Assembly (NCBI RefSeq): GCF_017498505.1
Contig: NZ_CP071798.1
Location: 3,211,501 to 3,275,500 of the forward strand
Origin: Sporosarcina sp. Te-1
Lineage (GTDB): Bacteria; Bacillota; Bacilli; Bacillales_A; Planococcaceae
Reading direction: 5' to 3'
DNA length: 64,000 nt
The notes under the pieces were generated by a model, which did no database searches, was not told where the DNA came from, and saw nothing but the letters and a program-made list of their open reading frames with translations. Position numbers and translations under genes: made by a program. Shown piece after piece: positions 51,500-61,016 of the stretch; position 1 is the first letter of the stretch; every line of letters starts with the position of its first letter.

Positions 51500-51928
51500 A
51501 TGAAAAAAATATTTGTATTGATGCTGACCGCATTGTTATTAACAGCATGTGGAAGTAATGAAAGTGAGAAAGAAGAACCGGTTGCACTAGAAAAGGATAG
51601 TCAAGTAAGTACACCATCACAAGAAGAACTCGATGCCAAATTAAAAGAAGAAGCAAAAGAGTATTCATTTGTTGAATTGAATAGTGATGAAGTAGCTAAA
51701 GATGAAAAAGTTAAATTGACAGGAGAAGTATCAGCTGTATCTGGTTCGGGAGTAAATAGTACATTTACTTTAACAACCAAAGAAAATGATGGTGTGGGTA
51801 TGTTCTCGGTGAAGAACTTTAGTTTAGAAGACATTGCTGATGGAAATACAGTTACCATCTATGGCACGTATAACGGAAAGAACGATGTGAGCATGCCTGA
51901 GATTGTTGCAACCATAATAGAGAAGTAA
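51500..51928 (+). CDS. Putative lipoprotein with OB-like domain
   Basis: A 142-residue protein with a signal peptide ending in lipobox LLTAC (Cys17), an acidic linker (residues 20-55) and a beta-rich domain (VKLTGEVSAVSG to TVTIYGTYN, about 72-130) resembling tRNA_anti-like OB folds of secreted proteins. It should be anchored to the outer face of the membrane. GAGGGAGGG precedes ATG 51500. The region is AT-richer than its neighbours. Confidence 0.7.
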   Translation: MKKIFVLMLTALLLTACGSNESEKEEPVALEKDSQVSTPSQEELDAKLKEEAKEYSFVELNSDEVAKDEKVKLTGEVSAVSGSGVNSTFTLTTKENDGVGMFSVKNFSLEDIADGNTVTIYGTYNGKNDVSMPEIVATIIEK

Positions 51929-51929
51929 C

Positions 51930-51953
51930 GACATCCTAACGGGTGTCTTTTTT
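51930..51953 (+). terminator. Rho-independent terminator
   Basis: GACATCC and GGGTGTC arms (G-U allowed) with a 4-nt loop and seven T residues. The spacer to 52161 holds no other recognisable element. Confidence 0.82.
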
Positions 51954-52161
51954 ATTATACGCATAGGAGACAGGGGAAATGGATGAAGATCACTATTGTG
52001 ATACCCATATAAAATAAAATTTCATTTCAAACAAAGCAATACGATCGGCATTCGAGGGATGACAATCTCACCTGTTTCCAGTTTCAGAGTTAAATAGGTT
52101 TAGTCGTCTCCATTTATAGGAATAGTCCAAGTAGATTATTTAAAGAATGGAGGACAATCGA

Positions 52162-54012
52162 TTGAATGATATGTACAGGGATTTCTATTTAACTAGCATG
52201 TTTAGATGGCTTCCTGAACTAATATTGGGACTCATTGTACTTCTTGTCGGCTTTTTCATAGCCAAAGCGGTGGAAAACGCGGTCCACAAACGAATGAAGA
52301 AGTCCCGACTGAACGAAAGGCTGGATGTCAAGGATTCGAAGTGGAACATGGAAAAGATTATTAGCAAGGTTGTCTTTTTCATCATCTTATTGCTTGCCTT
52401 CCTTCTATTCTTTAACATTATGAATGCATCTATGATCGCAACTCCATTCATGACGATGTATTCGGGAATTGGCGGCGCCATTTTAAGCATTCTGAAAGCA
52501 GGCTTGATCCTGTTATTGGCCTGGGTTCTGGCACTCGTCGTCAAGAAAGTCATCTTGGCTGCGGGCACGAAACTGAATTTGAACAAGTATGTGAGTAAAG
52601 CAGGCGGATCACCAGAAGATGTGGACAAGACGAAATGGGTAGAGACGGCGGCCAATATCGCCTTTTATCTCATCCTGCTCATGTTTATCCCAGCCGTATT
52701 GCATGCTCTAGGATTAAGTGGCATTAGCGGGCCATTTGAAGGTATGCTGATGAGCATTATGAATTTCCTTCCGAAGCTGGTCGGAGCCACACTCATATTT
52801 CTTGTCGGCTGGCTCGTCGCGAAGATCGTCCGCACGCTTGTAACCAAACTGCTCGAATCGGTCGGTGTCGACAAAGCGGCGCATAAATTGAAATTGTCCT
52901 CCTATGTAAAAGGGACAAGTGTTTCAGGCGTTATTGGAACAATTGTGTTTATTCTCACTATGATTCCTGTAGCCATTTCGGCGCTGGAAGTGCTTGATTT
53001 GGAAGGAATTTCTCAACCGGCCATCGCCATGTTGAATGATATTTTGACGATGCTTCCGAAAATTGCGGTCGCAGTTTTCCTTGTACTCGTTGGAATCATG
53101 CTGGCCCGGTGGATCAAGGGCATTGTCGTCTCGCTATTGGACAACCTCGGCATCAATTCGCTCTTTGGTAAAATGGGTGTACGGACGACTGGGACCACTG
53201 TTCCGTCCCTCTCTCAAATTATCGGAACGATTGTCCAAATTATTGTCATCCTGTTGTTCGTAGTAGAGGCACTGCAAATTTTGAACTTGCATTTCATGGT
53301 AACGCTCGCGACTGGCATTTTTGCTTACTTGCCTATGGTCATTGCCGCTCTTGTCATTTTGGCAGTTGGCTTCTGGCTTGCCAACCTGGCGGAGAAATTC
53401 GTCGGAAGCATTATGACGACAAAGTCGGGTGCACCGCATGTTCTTCGCTATGTTGCGAAGTATGCCATTTTGGCATTCGCTTTCTTCATGGCACTCAGCC
53501 AATTAGGCATTGCGCCAGCGATTATTAATGCGGCGTTCATTCTCATTTTGGGCGGGGTTGCCTTGGCATTCGGCCTTGCATTTGGTCTTGGCGGCAGAGA
53601 ACATGCATCTCGTTATCTGTCGAAGGCGGAGACAAGCCTGCAACAAGCCGATGTTTCCAAAGAGAAGTGGCAGCAGGAGAAACGTGAGATGAAGAACCAG
53701 GCAAAGCAGAATGTAGACCGTGCGCAACAAGCGGTGGATGAAACAGCTCAACAAAGCCGTATGGCACGCAATCACCGTTCCAACTATCCGGATGCACAGG
53801 ATTTTGAACCGAATCAAGGTATCATCGGATCAGACGAGCTTCCATTATCCGATCCAGCCGATTCGAATACAACGGATGCGTTTAAGCAAAACGATCCGAC
53901 GCAATTCAATCAAACCAATCAGGACGGATATAATACGACCGATCCTGGCGAGGAATATCCATATGATCCGAACCGTGGGGAAGATCCGGAAAATCCTCCT
54001 TATCGTCCGTAA
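52162..54012 (+). CDS. Mechanosensitive-channel-like protein with repeated TM helices
   Basis: A 616-residue membrane protein built from repeats of the 'conserved TM helix' unit, for example LILGLIVLLVGFFIAKAVENAV (near 18), LVGATLIFLVGWLVAKIVRTLV, IAVAVFLVLVGIMLARWIKGIV and VIAALVILAVGFWLANLAEKFV. About twelve helices end near residue 480, followed by a soluble coiled region (485-545) and a tail rich in Asn, Asp and Pro. The family is annotated as mechanosensitive (MscS-related) channels on limited evidence. GGAGG places the start at TTG 52162. Confidence 0.82.
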   Translation: MNDMYRDFYLTSMFRWLPELILGLIVLLVGFFIAKAVENAVHKRMKKSRLNERLDVKDSKWNMEKIISKVVFFIILLLAFLLFFNIMNASMIATPFMTMYSGIGGAILSILKAGLILLLAWVLALVVKKVILAAGTKLNLNKYVSKAGGSPEDVDKTKWVETAANIAFYLILLMFIPAVLHALGLSGISGPFEGMLMSIMNFLPKLVGATLIFLVGWLVAKIVRTLVTKLLESVGVDKAAHKLKLSSYVKGTSVSGVIGTIVFILTMIPVAISALEVLDLEGISQPAIAMLNDILTMLPKIAVAVFLVLVGIMLARWIKGIVVSLLDNLGINSLFGKMGVRTTGTTVPSLSQIIGTIVQIIVILLFVVEALQILNLHFMVTLATGIFAYLPMVIAALVILAVGFWLANLAEKFVGSIMTTKSGAPHVLRYVAKYAILAFAFFMALSQLGIAPAIINAAFILILGGVALAFGLAFGLGGREHASRYLSKAETSLQQADVSKEKWQQEKREMKNQAKQNVDRAQQAVDETAQQSRMARNHRSNYPDAQDFEPNQGIIGSDELPLSDPADSNTTDAFKQNDPTQFNQTNQDGYNTTDPGEEYPYDPNRGEDPENPPYRP

Positions 54013-54018
54013 ACAGTC

Positions 54019-54064
54019 AAAAACCTGCCCATCATGCCAAGCAAGGCGTGAGGGCAGGTTTTTT
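54019..54064. terminator. Bidirectional rho-independent terminator
   Basis: AAAAACCTGCCC and GGGCAGGTTTTTT arms around a 21-nt loop, with A- and T-runs on both sides. It separates the channel gene from the convergent lia operon. Confidence 0.85.
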
Positions 54065-54121
54065 CGTACCATCGAAAACTATTTCTAATAGGGAAGGTTA
54101 ACAAGCAGATGAATGAAGAGG

Positions 54122-54754
54122 CTATTTTACTAATTCATGTTTGAATGCATAGATCACCGCCTGGGTCCGATCTTGGACTTCCAATTTGGAGAGCAGGTTG
54201 CTGACATGAGTTTTAACTGTTTTCAAAGCGATGAACAGTTCATCCGCAATGTCTTGGTTCGTTTTTCCTTGTGCAAGAAGGAGCAGAATCTCCATTTCAC
54301 GCTCTGTCAGCTCGTCATGCAGCTGCCTTTCACTCCCCGAACGCATTTTTTGCATCATTTTTGTCGTCACTTCGGGTTCCAGCACGGTTTGGCCTTTTAA
54401 GGTGTCACGTATAGCTTCTGCGATCCGTTTTGCGTTGGATGTCTTCAATATGTAACTGATTGCTCCGGCTTCCAAGGCGGGATATACTTTGTCGTCATCC
54501 AAAAAGCTCGTAACTATGACGATCTTTGCTTCAGGCCACTTCTGGATAATGGCGGCTGTGGCCTCAGCTCCATTCATTTCAGGCATGACCATATCCATTA
54601 AAATAATATCAGGACGCAACTCAAGTGCTTTTTCGGCGGCTTCCCGGCCATTTATCGCTTCTCCGACCACTTCCATATCGGGTTGTGTCTGTAAATAGGC
54701 GGACACCCCGATGCGCACCATTTCATGGTCATCCGCTAATAGAATCCGTATCAT
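54122..54754 (-). CDS. liaR: LiaR (VraR)-type response regulator
   Basis: A 210-residue NarL-family regulator: receiver domain with Asp8/Asp9 and phospho-acceptor Asp54 (LMDMVMP), and a LuxR-type helix-turn-helix (LTEREMEILLLLAQGKTNQDIADELFIALKTVKTHVSNLLSKL). It activates envelope-stress genes, chiefly liaIH. Its start overlaps the kinase gene by 26 bp. Last gene of the lia operon, followed by a terminator. Confidence 0.92.
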   Translation of the reverse strand: MIRILLADDHEMVRIGVSAYLQTQPDMEVVGEAINGREAAEKALELRPDIILMDMVMPEMNGAEATAAIIQKWPEAKIVIVTSFLDDDKVYPALEAGAISYILKTSNAKRIAEAIRDTLKGQTVLEPEVTTKMMQKMRSGSERQLHDELTEREMEILLLLAQGKTNQDIADELFIALKTVKTHVSNLLSKLEVQDRTQAVIYAFKHELVK

Positions 54755-55781
54755 ACAGCTCTTCTCCTTTCCGAGCAGGCAATTTCACTTCGACAATCGT
54801 ACCTTGGGAAGGAACGGATACGATTTTGCACGTGCCCCCGACTTCGATGGCACGCTCTTTCACATTTTGCAATCCGTAGGATCCCCCTTTGCCCTCATCG
54901 TTCTGCTTGAAGCCGACTCCGTTGTCCTGCACCCGGAAGATAACGAGTCCATCCCGCTCGACGAAAAGCACATCGACTTCTGTCGCCTGCGCATGACGGA
55001 GCGTATTGGACAATGTTTCCTGAGCGATGCGGAACAAGTGGTCCTCCGCTCCTTTGGATAAGGAAACCTCCTCCAGCCGGAAGCGGATGTCGAAGGTGAC
55101 CTTCTCTTTTAATTCCAGCAATAAGTCCTCTAATCCTTCTTTCAACGATTTGTTGTTTAAAGCCGCGGGCCGCAGGTGTAGCAGCAGAGCCCGCATTTCC
55201 AATTGAGCCTGCTGCACCATCCGTTCCACCTGCAAAAGCGGCTTCTGCTTCGTATCTTCCGGATCTCCTTGCTCGGTGATAGCGGATAATAGCATGGAGG
55301 CCGCAAACAGTTGTTGCGAAACGGAATCATGAAGCTCGCGTGCTAATCGCTGCCGTTCCTGTACAATCCGTTCTTGAATCAATTTATCCTGTGCTTCTGC
55401 CCGCTCATCCGCTATGCGCTGAAGGCTTTTCCGCTGGGTAACGAGAACATTTGAAATGTCTTCTAGTGTCCGGTCGATCCGTGGAGAAAACCGTTTCTTT
55501 GCTTTAACAATATCTTCGCTGTCCACAACATCTCGCAACCGCTTCTCGATCGCTTTCTCTTTAGCCCGCCCGATGGAGCCCATCCAAAAGGAGAGATATC
55601 CGCCAAGCAACACACAGCTTGCTACAATCCATATGCCAAGCGGCACTTCCGAATACGTTAAATCAGCAAAAATTCGCCAGCCATCCTTTAAAGGCAGGCC
55701 AAGGAAAAGATAAACAAAGGCGCCTGTGATGGTAATAAACAATAAGATGAGATACAAACTACGTCCGATGAAAGCTGTCAT
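54729..55781 (-). CDS. liaS: LiaS (VraS)-type sensor histidine kinase
   Basis: A 350-residue kinase with two N-terminal helices (about 8-28 and 48-66) joined by a short extracytoplasmic loop, a coiled-coil linker, and a HisKA_3 domain with QRLARELHDSVSQQLFA (His151). The ATPase has DNGVGF and GSYGLQNVKERA. This short-loop 'intramembrane-sensing' topology is typical of LiaS. GAGGTGA places the start at ATG 55781, overlapping the liaF stop by 4 bp. Confidence 0.92.
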   Translation of the reverse strand: MTAFIGRSLYLILLFITITGAFVYLFLGLPLKDGWRIFADLTYSEVPLGIWIVASCVLLGGYLSFWMGSIGRAKEKAIEKRLRDVVDSEDIVKAKKRFSPRIDRTLEDISNVLVTQRKSLQRIADERAEAQDKLIQERIVQERQRLARELHDSVSQQLFAASMLLSAITEQGDPEDTKQKPLLQVERMVQQAQLEMRALLLHLRPAALNNKSLKEGLEDLLLELKEKVTFDIRFRLEEVSLSKGAEDHLFRIAQETLSNTLRHAQATEVDVLFVERDGLVIFRVQDNGVGFKQNDEGKGGSYGLQNVKERAIEVGGTCKIVSVPSQGTIVEVKLPARKGEELYDTDSISG

Positions 55782-56479
55782 TTGCGCGTCACCTCGATAT
55801 CCCCAATCCAAGTCGTGACAGAAATGATCAGCTCCGCCGCATCCCCGCGTTCCGTTCCGTATCCGTCTTGAAAATGCAACGTTTCATTGATCATCCGCTT
55901 CGGACTGATGTCTAAAATCCGAGCTTCTCCGAACAATGTCGTGTAGTGGATGCGAACCGGTATTTCATACGGCAATTCGACCTTCACTCGACCGAGTCCT
56001 TGTCTGATCGCGATGAATGAAGTCCCTTTTGGCAGAACGGTGTCTGTCACATCCACATGGATATCGCCAAAGAAACCTTGGATATGAACGTCTTCCCACT
56101 CATACGATGAGAAGGGTGATGTTTGAACGGAAAATAACTTATTCTTCCAAATGCCGTTTGGTGTGATGTTTTGAAACTCTTTTAAGGGCCTTACAATTGT
56201 TTCAGCCGGAACACCTTTCCATAATTTATAGAGAACATAAGCCAAACTTGCAAAAATGAGCAGGCGTAAGCTCCATAAAGTAAGAAGTGCTAATATGACA
56301 AAGAAAATGCCGATGAAAGAGATCCACTTGGAGCGCCGCTTTACACCGAAATAAAGTAATCCGGCCCCAAGAAGGAGGAAGATGATATTTCCATTTCCCA
56401 GAAAAGCGGCCTCCACAAATACAAGGAGACCAAAAGCGGCAATCCAAAATGTCATCTTGTTTGTATCAAATGCTCTCAC
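55778..56479 (-). CDS. liaF: LiaF-type negative regulator
   Basis: A 233-residue protein: N-terminal block of about four helices (10-90), then a soluble C-terminal cell-wall-active-antibiotics-response domain with NKLFSVQTSPFSSYEWEDVHIQGFFGD and a TTWIGDIEVTR ending. LiaF keeps LiaS inactive until bacitracin-like stress. The start is GTG 56479 after AAGGGGG. It lies 147 bp downstream of the PspA-type gene; liaG of B. subtilis is absent. Confidence 0.88.
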   Translation of the reverse strand: MRAFDTNKMTFWIAAFGLLVFVEAAFLGNGNIIFLLLGAGLLYFGVKRRSKWISFIGIFFVILALLTLWSLRLLIFASLAYVLYKLWKGVPAETIVRPLKEFQNITPNGIWKNKLFSVQTSPFSSYEWEDVHIQGFFGDIHVDVTDTVLPKGTSFIAIRQGLGRVKVELPYEIPVRIHYTTLFGEARILDISPKRMINETLHFQDGYGTERGDAAELIISVTTWIGDIEVTRK

Positions 56480-56582
56480 TCGTGTTGCCCCCTTCTTGTT
56501 GTCGGATTGGAAACAGTGTCAAAAGTGTTATAAACAAAATTTATACGGCGACCGATCCCTGCCGCGAGTTCTGAATCGGAAG

Positions 56583-56609
56583 AGGATGACCCGGTTCAAG
56601 GGTCATCCT
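56583..56609. terminator. Hairpin between liaH and liaF without a T-run
   Basis: AGGATGACCC and GGGTCATCCT arms with a 7-nt loop. In B. subtilis a leaky terminator separates liaIH from the downstream genes; this hairpin may play the same part or stabilise the liaIH mRNA. Confidence 0.55.
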
Positions 56610-56626
56610 TCCTCTTCTTCTATAGT

Positions 56627-57259
56627 TTACACAATTTCTTCGCGTTTTGGAGCATTTTTCTCCAGCAATTCAAGTCTGCGCTCCATGGAGGAGGACTCGT
56701 AATCCTTTTGGATTTTTCCACCGAGATTGTCGATGTACGCTTTCATCTCATCCATATTGGACACGTCTTTGTTTTCGGGGGAAATGATCTGGTCCATCCG
56801 GCGATGGGCGCGTGTAACATTCTCTTTGCCCATCAATTGAAGCTGGCGGACTTTCATATCCTTTACTTTATGCTTCATTTCTTCAAATTTCCGTTCCAAT
56901 GACATCAATTCATAGGCGGCTTCCGTTACGCTTCCGGAAAGCTCCGCCGCACGTGTTTCGTAGGAGCCAACTTCCTGTTCGGCAAATGCGACCAGGTCTT
57001 CCTCCCCAGTGTCTTTGGCGAGTTCAAGCTGGCTGCGCCGTTTTTCAGCCATCTTTTCAGCTTCCGCCAATTCTTTTTCAAGCTCTTCTTTCAACTTCGC
57101 TTGGCGTTCCAGTAATTTTCCGACAGACTCTGTTTGTTTCTCCGCTTCGCGAATGTATTGATTTAACAAGGCAATCGGGTTTTTGTTTTCCTTTTTGTCG
57201 AGCAAAGTATGCAAATCAGCTTGGACTGTGTATTTGAATCGATTCCATAATGAATTCAT
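56627..57259 (-). CDS. liaH: PspA/IM30-family phage-shock protein (LiaH-type)
   Basis: A 210-residue, almost entirely helical protein with extended coiled coil. The N-terminus LWNRFKYTVQADLHTLLDKKENKNPIALLNQYIREAE is the PspA membrane-binding helix and first coiled segment. It forms large oligomers that protect the membrane. AAGGAGG places the start at ATG 57259, not at the upstream ATG 57289. It follows the liaI-like gene by 13 bp, giving the classical liaIH pair. Confidence 0.92.
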   Translation of the reverse strand: MNSLWNRFKYTVQADLHTLLDKKENKNPIALLNQYIREAEKQTESVGKLLERQAKLKEELEKELAEAEKMAEKRRSQLELAKDTGEEDLVAFAEQEVGSYETRAAELSGSVTEAAYELMSLERKFEEMKHKVKDMKVRQLQLMGKENVTRAHRRMDQIISPENKDVSNMDEMKAYIDNLGGKIQKDYESSSMERRLELLEKNAPKREEIV

Positions 57260-57272
57260 CTGTAGTTCCTCC

Positions 57273-57620
57273 TTATTTTGTAATTTCATTCCATTGACGT
57301 TCGAAGTTTACGAATGGGTCGTCACTTTGTGTAATGATTGTTTCTTTTTTCTTGCCGTCCCAATTGCGCCATACCCAATACACACCAAGCATTGCAACAA
57401 TGCCGATGAAGGCAGGTATGTTGGTGACCGCTGTCAAGAGGCCCATGACGAGGACGAAGCCCCAAAACAGTTTCAGGAATGTTGAATCACTCTTCCTGTA
57501 ATAGTGGACACCAGCAAAGGTGATGGTGGCGGAGATGGCAAGACCGATGAGCGATCCTAAATTCGTGAGGACAACGATCGCTGCTATTATGCCAAGTACC
57601 GCAAGACCAAATTTCTTCAT
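57273..57620 (-). CDS. LiaI-like membrane protein
   Basis: A 115-residue protein with about four hydrophobic segments and a soluble C-terminus (DGKKKETIITQSDDPFVNFERQW). By position before a PspA-type gene it matches LiaI, which in B. subtilis anchors LiaH to the membrane; its sequence similarity is limited. AAAGGAGG precedes ATG 57620. It is the first gene of the lia operon. Confidence 0.75.
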   Translation of the reverse strand: MKKFGLAVLGIIAAIVVLTNLGSLIGLAISATITFAGVHYYRKSDSTFLKLFWGFVLVMGLLTAVTNIPAFIGIVAMLGVYWVWRNWDGKKKETIITQSDDPFVNFERQWNEITK

Positions 57621-57636
57621 GTTGTTGTTCCTCCTT

Positions 57637-57665
57637 TCGTTATGTTCCTATCGTACATCGTTTTT
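57637..57665 (-). promoter_or_regulatory. Putative lia operon promoter
   Basis: On the minus strand a TACGAT -10 box lies 17 bp after TATGGA, a poor -35 as expected for a LiaR-activated promoter. A G/C-rich partly palindromic stretch (CGTATGGACGAGT) overlaps the -35. Identified by eye only. Confidence 0.35.
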
Positions 57666-57809
57666 TTACTCGTCCATACGGGCGTGGAACGGATTTGCAC
57701 CTACGACTTGAGACCGATTCCCTTTAGGTCCGATTGGAAAACGAAAGCCCTTTCATGTAAACTTAAACTATATGAAAAGTTGTTTAATTCAGAGAAATGG
57801 GGTGTGACC

Positions 57810-58961
57810 ATGCGAGACGTTGTCATTGTAGAAGGAGTGCGAACAGCCGTCGGCAGAAGAAAAGGCGGATTCTCGAAATACCGTCCGGATGAGCTGGCCG
57901 CAAAAGTGCTCGATGAATTAGTGTACCGTGCAGGAGTCGACAAAGGAGCTATCGATGATGTCATTTTAGGATGTGTGACGCAATCTGGCGAACAAGGGGG
58001 AAACATTGCGAGGACTGCCGCATTGATCGCGGATTTTCCCATCCATGTACCGGGAGTGACGATTGACCGGCAATGTGGTTCGAGCCAGCAGGCTGTCCAT
58101 TTCGCATCCCAGGCGATCGCATCGGGGGACATGGAGATCGTCATTGCTGGAGGAGTGGAAAGCATGACGCGGGTCCCCATGTTTTCAAATATAGGAGAAA
58201 CAAAGCCGAGTGCGTTGCTGACAAGCAAGCATGAAATTATCAATCAAGGGCTTTCAGCAGAGCGAATTGCGAAAAAATGGGGCTTTTCCCGGGAAGAGTT
58301 GGACGCTTATGCGCTAGAGAGCCATCAAAAGGCATTGGACGCCATCATGGAAGGAAGGTTTTCCGCTGAAATTGTCCCTGTGGAAGTGGAGCGGGAAGAT
58401 GGTTCGAAGACTCTCATTCTTCAGGACGAGGGGCCTCGCCCTGATTCGACAATGGAATCGCTCGCTAGTTTGAAAACCGTGTTTGATGAGCATGGGGTTA
58501 TCACCGCAGGGAACGCCAGCCAAATGAGCGATGGTGCTTCGGCGGTGCTGCTCATGGCAAAGGAAAAAGCCGAAGAGCTGGGCGTAAAACCAATTGCGCG
58601 AATCGTGGCAAGATCTGTTGTCGGCTCGGATCCCACGCTCATGTTGACAGGTCCGATTGAAGCGACTCGGAACGTATTAAAGAAAGCTGGATTGACAATC
58701 GGAGATATGGACACGTATGAGGTGAACGAGGCATTTGCCCCGGTTCCGCTGGCCTGGTTGAAAGAGACTGGTGCCGATCCGGAAAAATTGAATCCAAACG
58801 GAGGTGCCATTGCATTAGGGCATCCACTCGGCGCGACCGGCACCAAATTGCTCATTTCGATGATGAATGAACTGAAGCGGACGGGCGGAAAGTACGGGCT
58901 TCTTGCAATTTGTGAAGGGATGGGCATGGCGAACGCGACGATTATCGAACGATTGGGATAA
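57810..58961 (+). CDS. Acetyl-CoA C-acyltransferase (thiolase)
   Basis: A 383-residue thiolase. The acyl-accepting cysteine is in TIDRQCGSSQQAV (about Cys91); NPNGGAIALGHPLGATG holds the catalytic His and CEGMGMAN the second Cys. It cleaves 3-ketoacyl-CoA to acetyl-CoA and a shortened acyl-CoA, in tandem with the downstream beta-oxidation genes. ATG 57810 follows GGGGTGTGA, a weak site. First gene of a four-gene fatty-acid cluster. Confidence 0.92.
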   Translation: MRDVVIVEGVRTAVGRRKGGFSKYRPDELAAKVLDELVYRAGVDKGAIDDVILGCVTQSGEQGGNIARTAALIADFPIHVPGVTIDRQCGSSQQAVHFASQAIASGDMEIVIAGGVESMTRVPMFSNIGETKPSALLTSKHEIINQGLSAERIAKKWGFSREELDAYALESHQKALDAIMEGRFSAEIVPVEVEREDGSKTLILQDEGPRPDSTMESLASLKTVFDEHGVITAGNASQMSDGASAVLLMAKEKAEELGVKPIARIVARSVVGSDPTLMLTGPIEATRNVLKKAGLTIGDMDTYEVNEAFAPVPLAWLKETGADPEKLNPNGGAIALGHPLGATGTKLLISMMNELKRTGGKYGLLAICEGMGMANATIIERLG

Positions 58962-58973
58962 GGGGGGATAACT

Positions 58974-59744
58974 ATGGATGTGAACTCAGTATGTGCCATT
59001 GTCACAGGCGGTGCCTCGGGACTGGGCGAGGCGACAGTCAGGAGAATTGTAAATGAGGGCGGAAGAGCGGTCATTTTTGATGTGAATGAAGAGTTGGGAC
59101 AAAAGCTTGTTCAAGAGCTGGGGGATGACCGGGTTTTATTCAAGAAAACCGATGTGGCAAGTACGAATGAGGTGGAAACAAATGTCGCCGAAGCAGTTAA
59201 AGCGTTTGGATCGATTAATGCAGCTGTGAATTGTGCGGGCATTGCGACTCCGGGGAAGGTCGTTTCAAAAGGCGGCCCGATGGCACTCGACCGTTTTGAA
59301 CGAGTGATTCAAGTCAATTTGATCGGTACGTTCAATGTGCTGCGCGTTGCAGCTGCCGCAATGCAGGGAAATGAACCAAATGAAGAAGGGGAACGGGGCG
59401 TTATTATCAACACAGCTTCTGTTGCGGCATTTGAGGGACAAATCGGGCAGGCGGCCTATAGTGCTTCCAAAGGTGGCGTTGTATCCATGACATTGCCGAT
59501 TGCCAGGGAGCTGGCGGCAAGTGGCATACGGGTCATGACGATCGCACCTGGACTTGTCGAAACGCCTTTGTTCGAGGGGCTGCCGGAACCTGCGCGCAAA
59601 TCCCTGGAGGAACTGACGCTGTTTCCCAAACGACTCGGCCGTCCTGCGGAATATGCGATGCTTGTCGAAAGTATTTTGAAAAACCCGTTATTGAATGGTG
59701 AAGTGATCCGGCTAGACGGCGCAATTCGAATGCAACCGAAGTGA
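58974..59744 (+). CDS. SDR-family 3-hydroxyacyl-CoA dehydrogenase (type II-like)
   Basis: A 256-residue short-chain dehydrogenase: NAD-binding [10 protein letters not shown] (about 12-21), the NCAG motif, and catalytic YSASKGG. It most resembles HSD17B10/type II 3-hydroxyacyl-CoA dehydrogenases by the segment [28 protein letters not shown]. It oxidises 3-hydroxyacyl-CoA, often branched or steroid-like. It lies 12 bp after the thiolase gene, consistent with the same pathway. Confidence 0.88.
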   Translation: MDVNSVCAIVTGGASGLGEATVRRIVNEGGRAVIFDVNEELGQKLVQELGDDRVLFKKTDVASTNEVETNVAEAVKAFGSINAAVNCAGIATPGKVVSKGGPMALDRFERVIQVNLIGTFNVLRVAAAAMQGNEPNEEGERGVIINTASVAAFEGQIGQAAYSASKGGVVSMTLPIARELAASGIRVMTIAPGLVETPLFEGLPEPARKSLEELTLFPKRLGRPAEYAMLVESILKNPLLNGEVIRLDGAIRMQPK

Positions 59745-59755
59745 GGGGGATGGGA

Positions 59756-60907
59756 ATGGCAAGATACCGTTTCGAGACGGATGAACATGTAATGTTCCGG
59801 GAGACGCTCCGGAAATTTCTCGCGAAAGAGGCAGTTCCTCATTATGAGGAGTGGGAAAAGAATCGGCTCGTCCCCATTGCCTTTTGGAAGAAGCTCGGCG
59901 AGATGGGGTTCCTCTGTCCGCAAGTAGAGGAAGCGTATGGTGGACTAGGTCTTGATTTCAGCTACGGCGTCATCATCGGCGAAGAGATGGAACGGGTCGG
60001 AGCGGGGCTGACCGGCGTGGGACTACATAATGATATTGTAGTGCCATATATTGAAGCGTACGGTACAGAGGAGCAGAAGCGCAGATGGCTTCCCGGCTGT
60101 ATCAGCGGTGACTATATCACCGGAGTTGCCATGACAGAGCCGGGAACGGGCTCCGACTTGGCGAACATTACAACGACAGCAATCCGGGATGGGGACCATT
60201 ATGTTGTGAATGGGCAGAAAACATTCATTACCAATGGCATTAATGGCAACCTTTTTCTTGTCGTCGTGAAGACCGATCAGCAAGCGCAGCCGAAACACCG
60301 AGGAATCAGTCTGCTCGTTGTCGAGGAAGGAACAACCGGTTTTTCGAAAGGCCGGAAATTGGATAAAGTCGGTATGCACTCGCAAGATACAGCGGAGCTT
60401 TATTTTGAGGACTGCCGCGTTCCGGCCGGCAATCTGATCGGAGAAGAAGGAAAAGGCTTCAAGTATCTGATGGAAAAGCTCCAGCAGGAACGCCTGATTG
60501 TGGCGATCGCCGCACAGACGGCTTCGGAGGATATGTTGGAAATGACACTCGATTATGTAAAGTCGCGGCAGGCATTCGGCCAATCGATCGGTTCATTTCA
60601 AAATACACAGTTTAAACTCGCTGAGATAGCGACGAAGATTGAGCTGGGCAAGTCGTTTCTGGAATCCCTAATTGAAGATCATATGGCTGGTAAGGATGTC
60701 GTGACAAAAGTATCGATGGCGAAGTATTGGATTACCGATACGGCACGAGACATTGCGGCGGAATGCATGCAACTGCATGGCGGATACGGGTATATGGAGG
60801 AATATAAAATCGCACGCAGGTTCCGGGATATTCCCGTCGCCTCCATATATGCAGGGACGAATGAAATCATGAAAATGATCATCGCCAAAAATCTTGGCTT
60901 GAAATGA
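59756..60907 (+). CDS. Acyl-CoA dehydrogenase
   Basis: A 383-residue flavoenzyme: FAD-binding AMTEPGTGSDLANI (about 124-137), KTFITNG, and the C-terminal helix bundle with ECMQLHGGYGYMEEY and IYAGTNEIMKMII. The catalytic base of the family, a glutamate in YAGTNEI, is present. It introduces the alpha,beta double bond into acyl-CoA. GAGGGGG places the start at ATG 59756. An electron-transfer flavoprotein must be encoded elsewhere. Confidence 0.93.
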   Translation: MARYRFETDEHVMFRETLRKFLAKEAVPHYEEWEKNRLVPIAFWKKLGEMGFLCPQVEEAYGGLGLDFSYGVIIGEEMERVGAGLTGVGLHNDIVVPYIEAYGTEEQKRRWLPGCISGDYITGVAMTEPGTGSDLANITTTAIRDGDHYVVNGQKTFITNGINGNLFLVVVKTDQQAQPKHRGISLLVVEEGTTGFSKGRKLDKVGMHSQDTAELYFEDCRVPAGNLIGEEGKGFKYLMEKLQQERLIVAIAAQTASEDMLEMTLDYVKSRQAFGQSIGSFQNTQFKLAEIATKIELGKSFLESLIEDHMAGKDVVTKVSMAKYWITDTARDIAAECMQLHGGYGYMEEYKIARRFRDIPVASIYAGTNEIMKMIIAKNLGLK

Positions 60908-61016
60908 ATACAGGCAATAACGGGCGCATATCGTACTCTGGGGGTGTTCTGTGCCCGGCTAAGATCAGGTTGTACAAGCATCAAACAATATGGAATGGAA
61001 AAGGGGAGCGTTTCAC

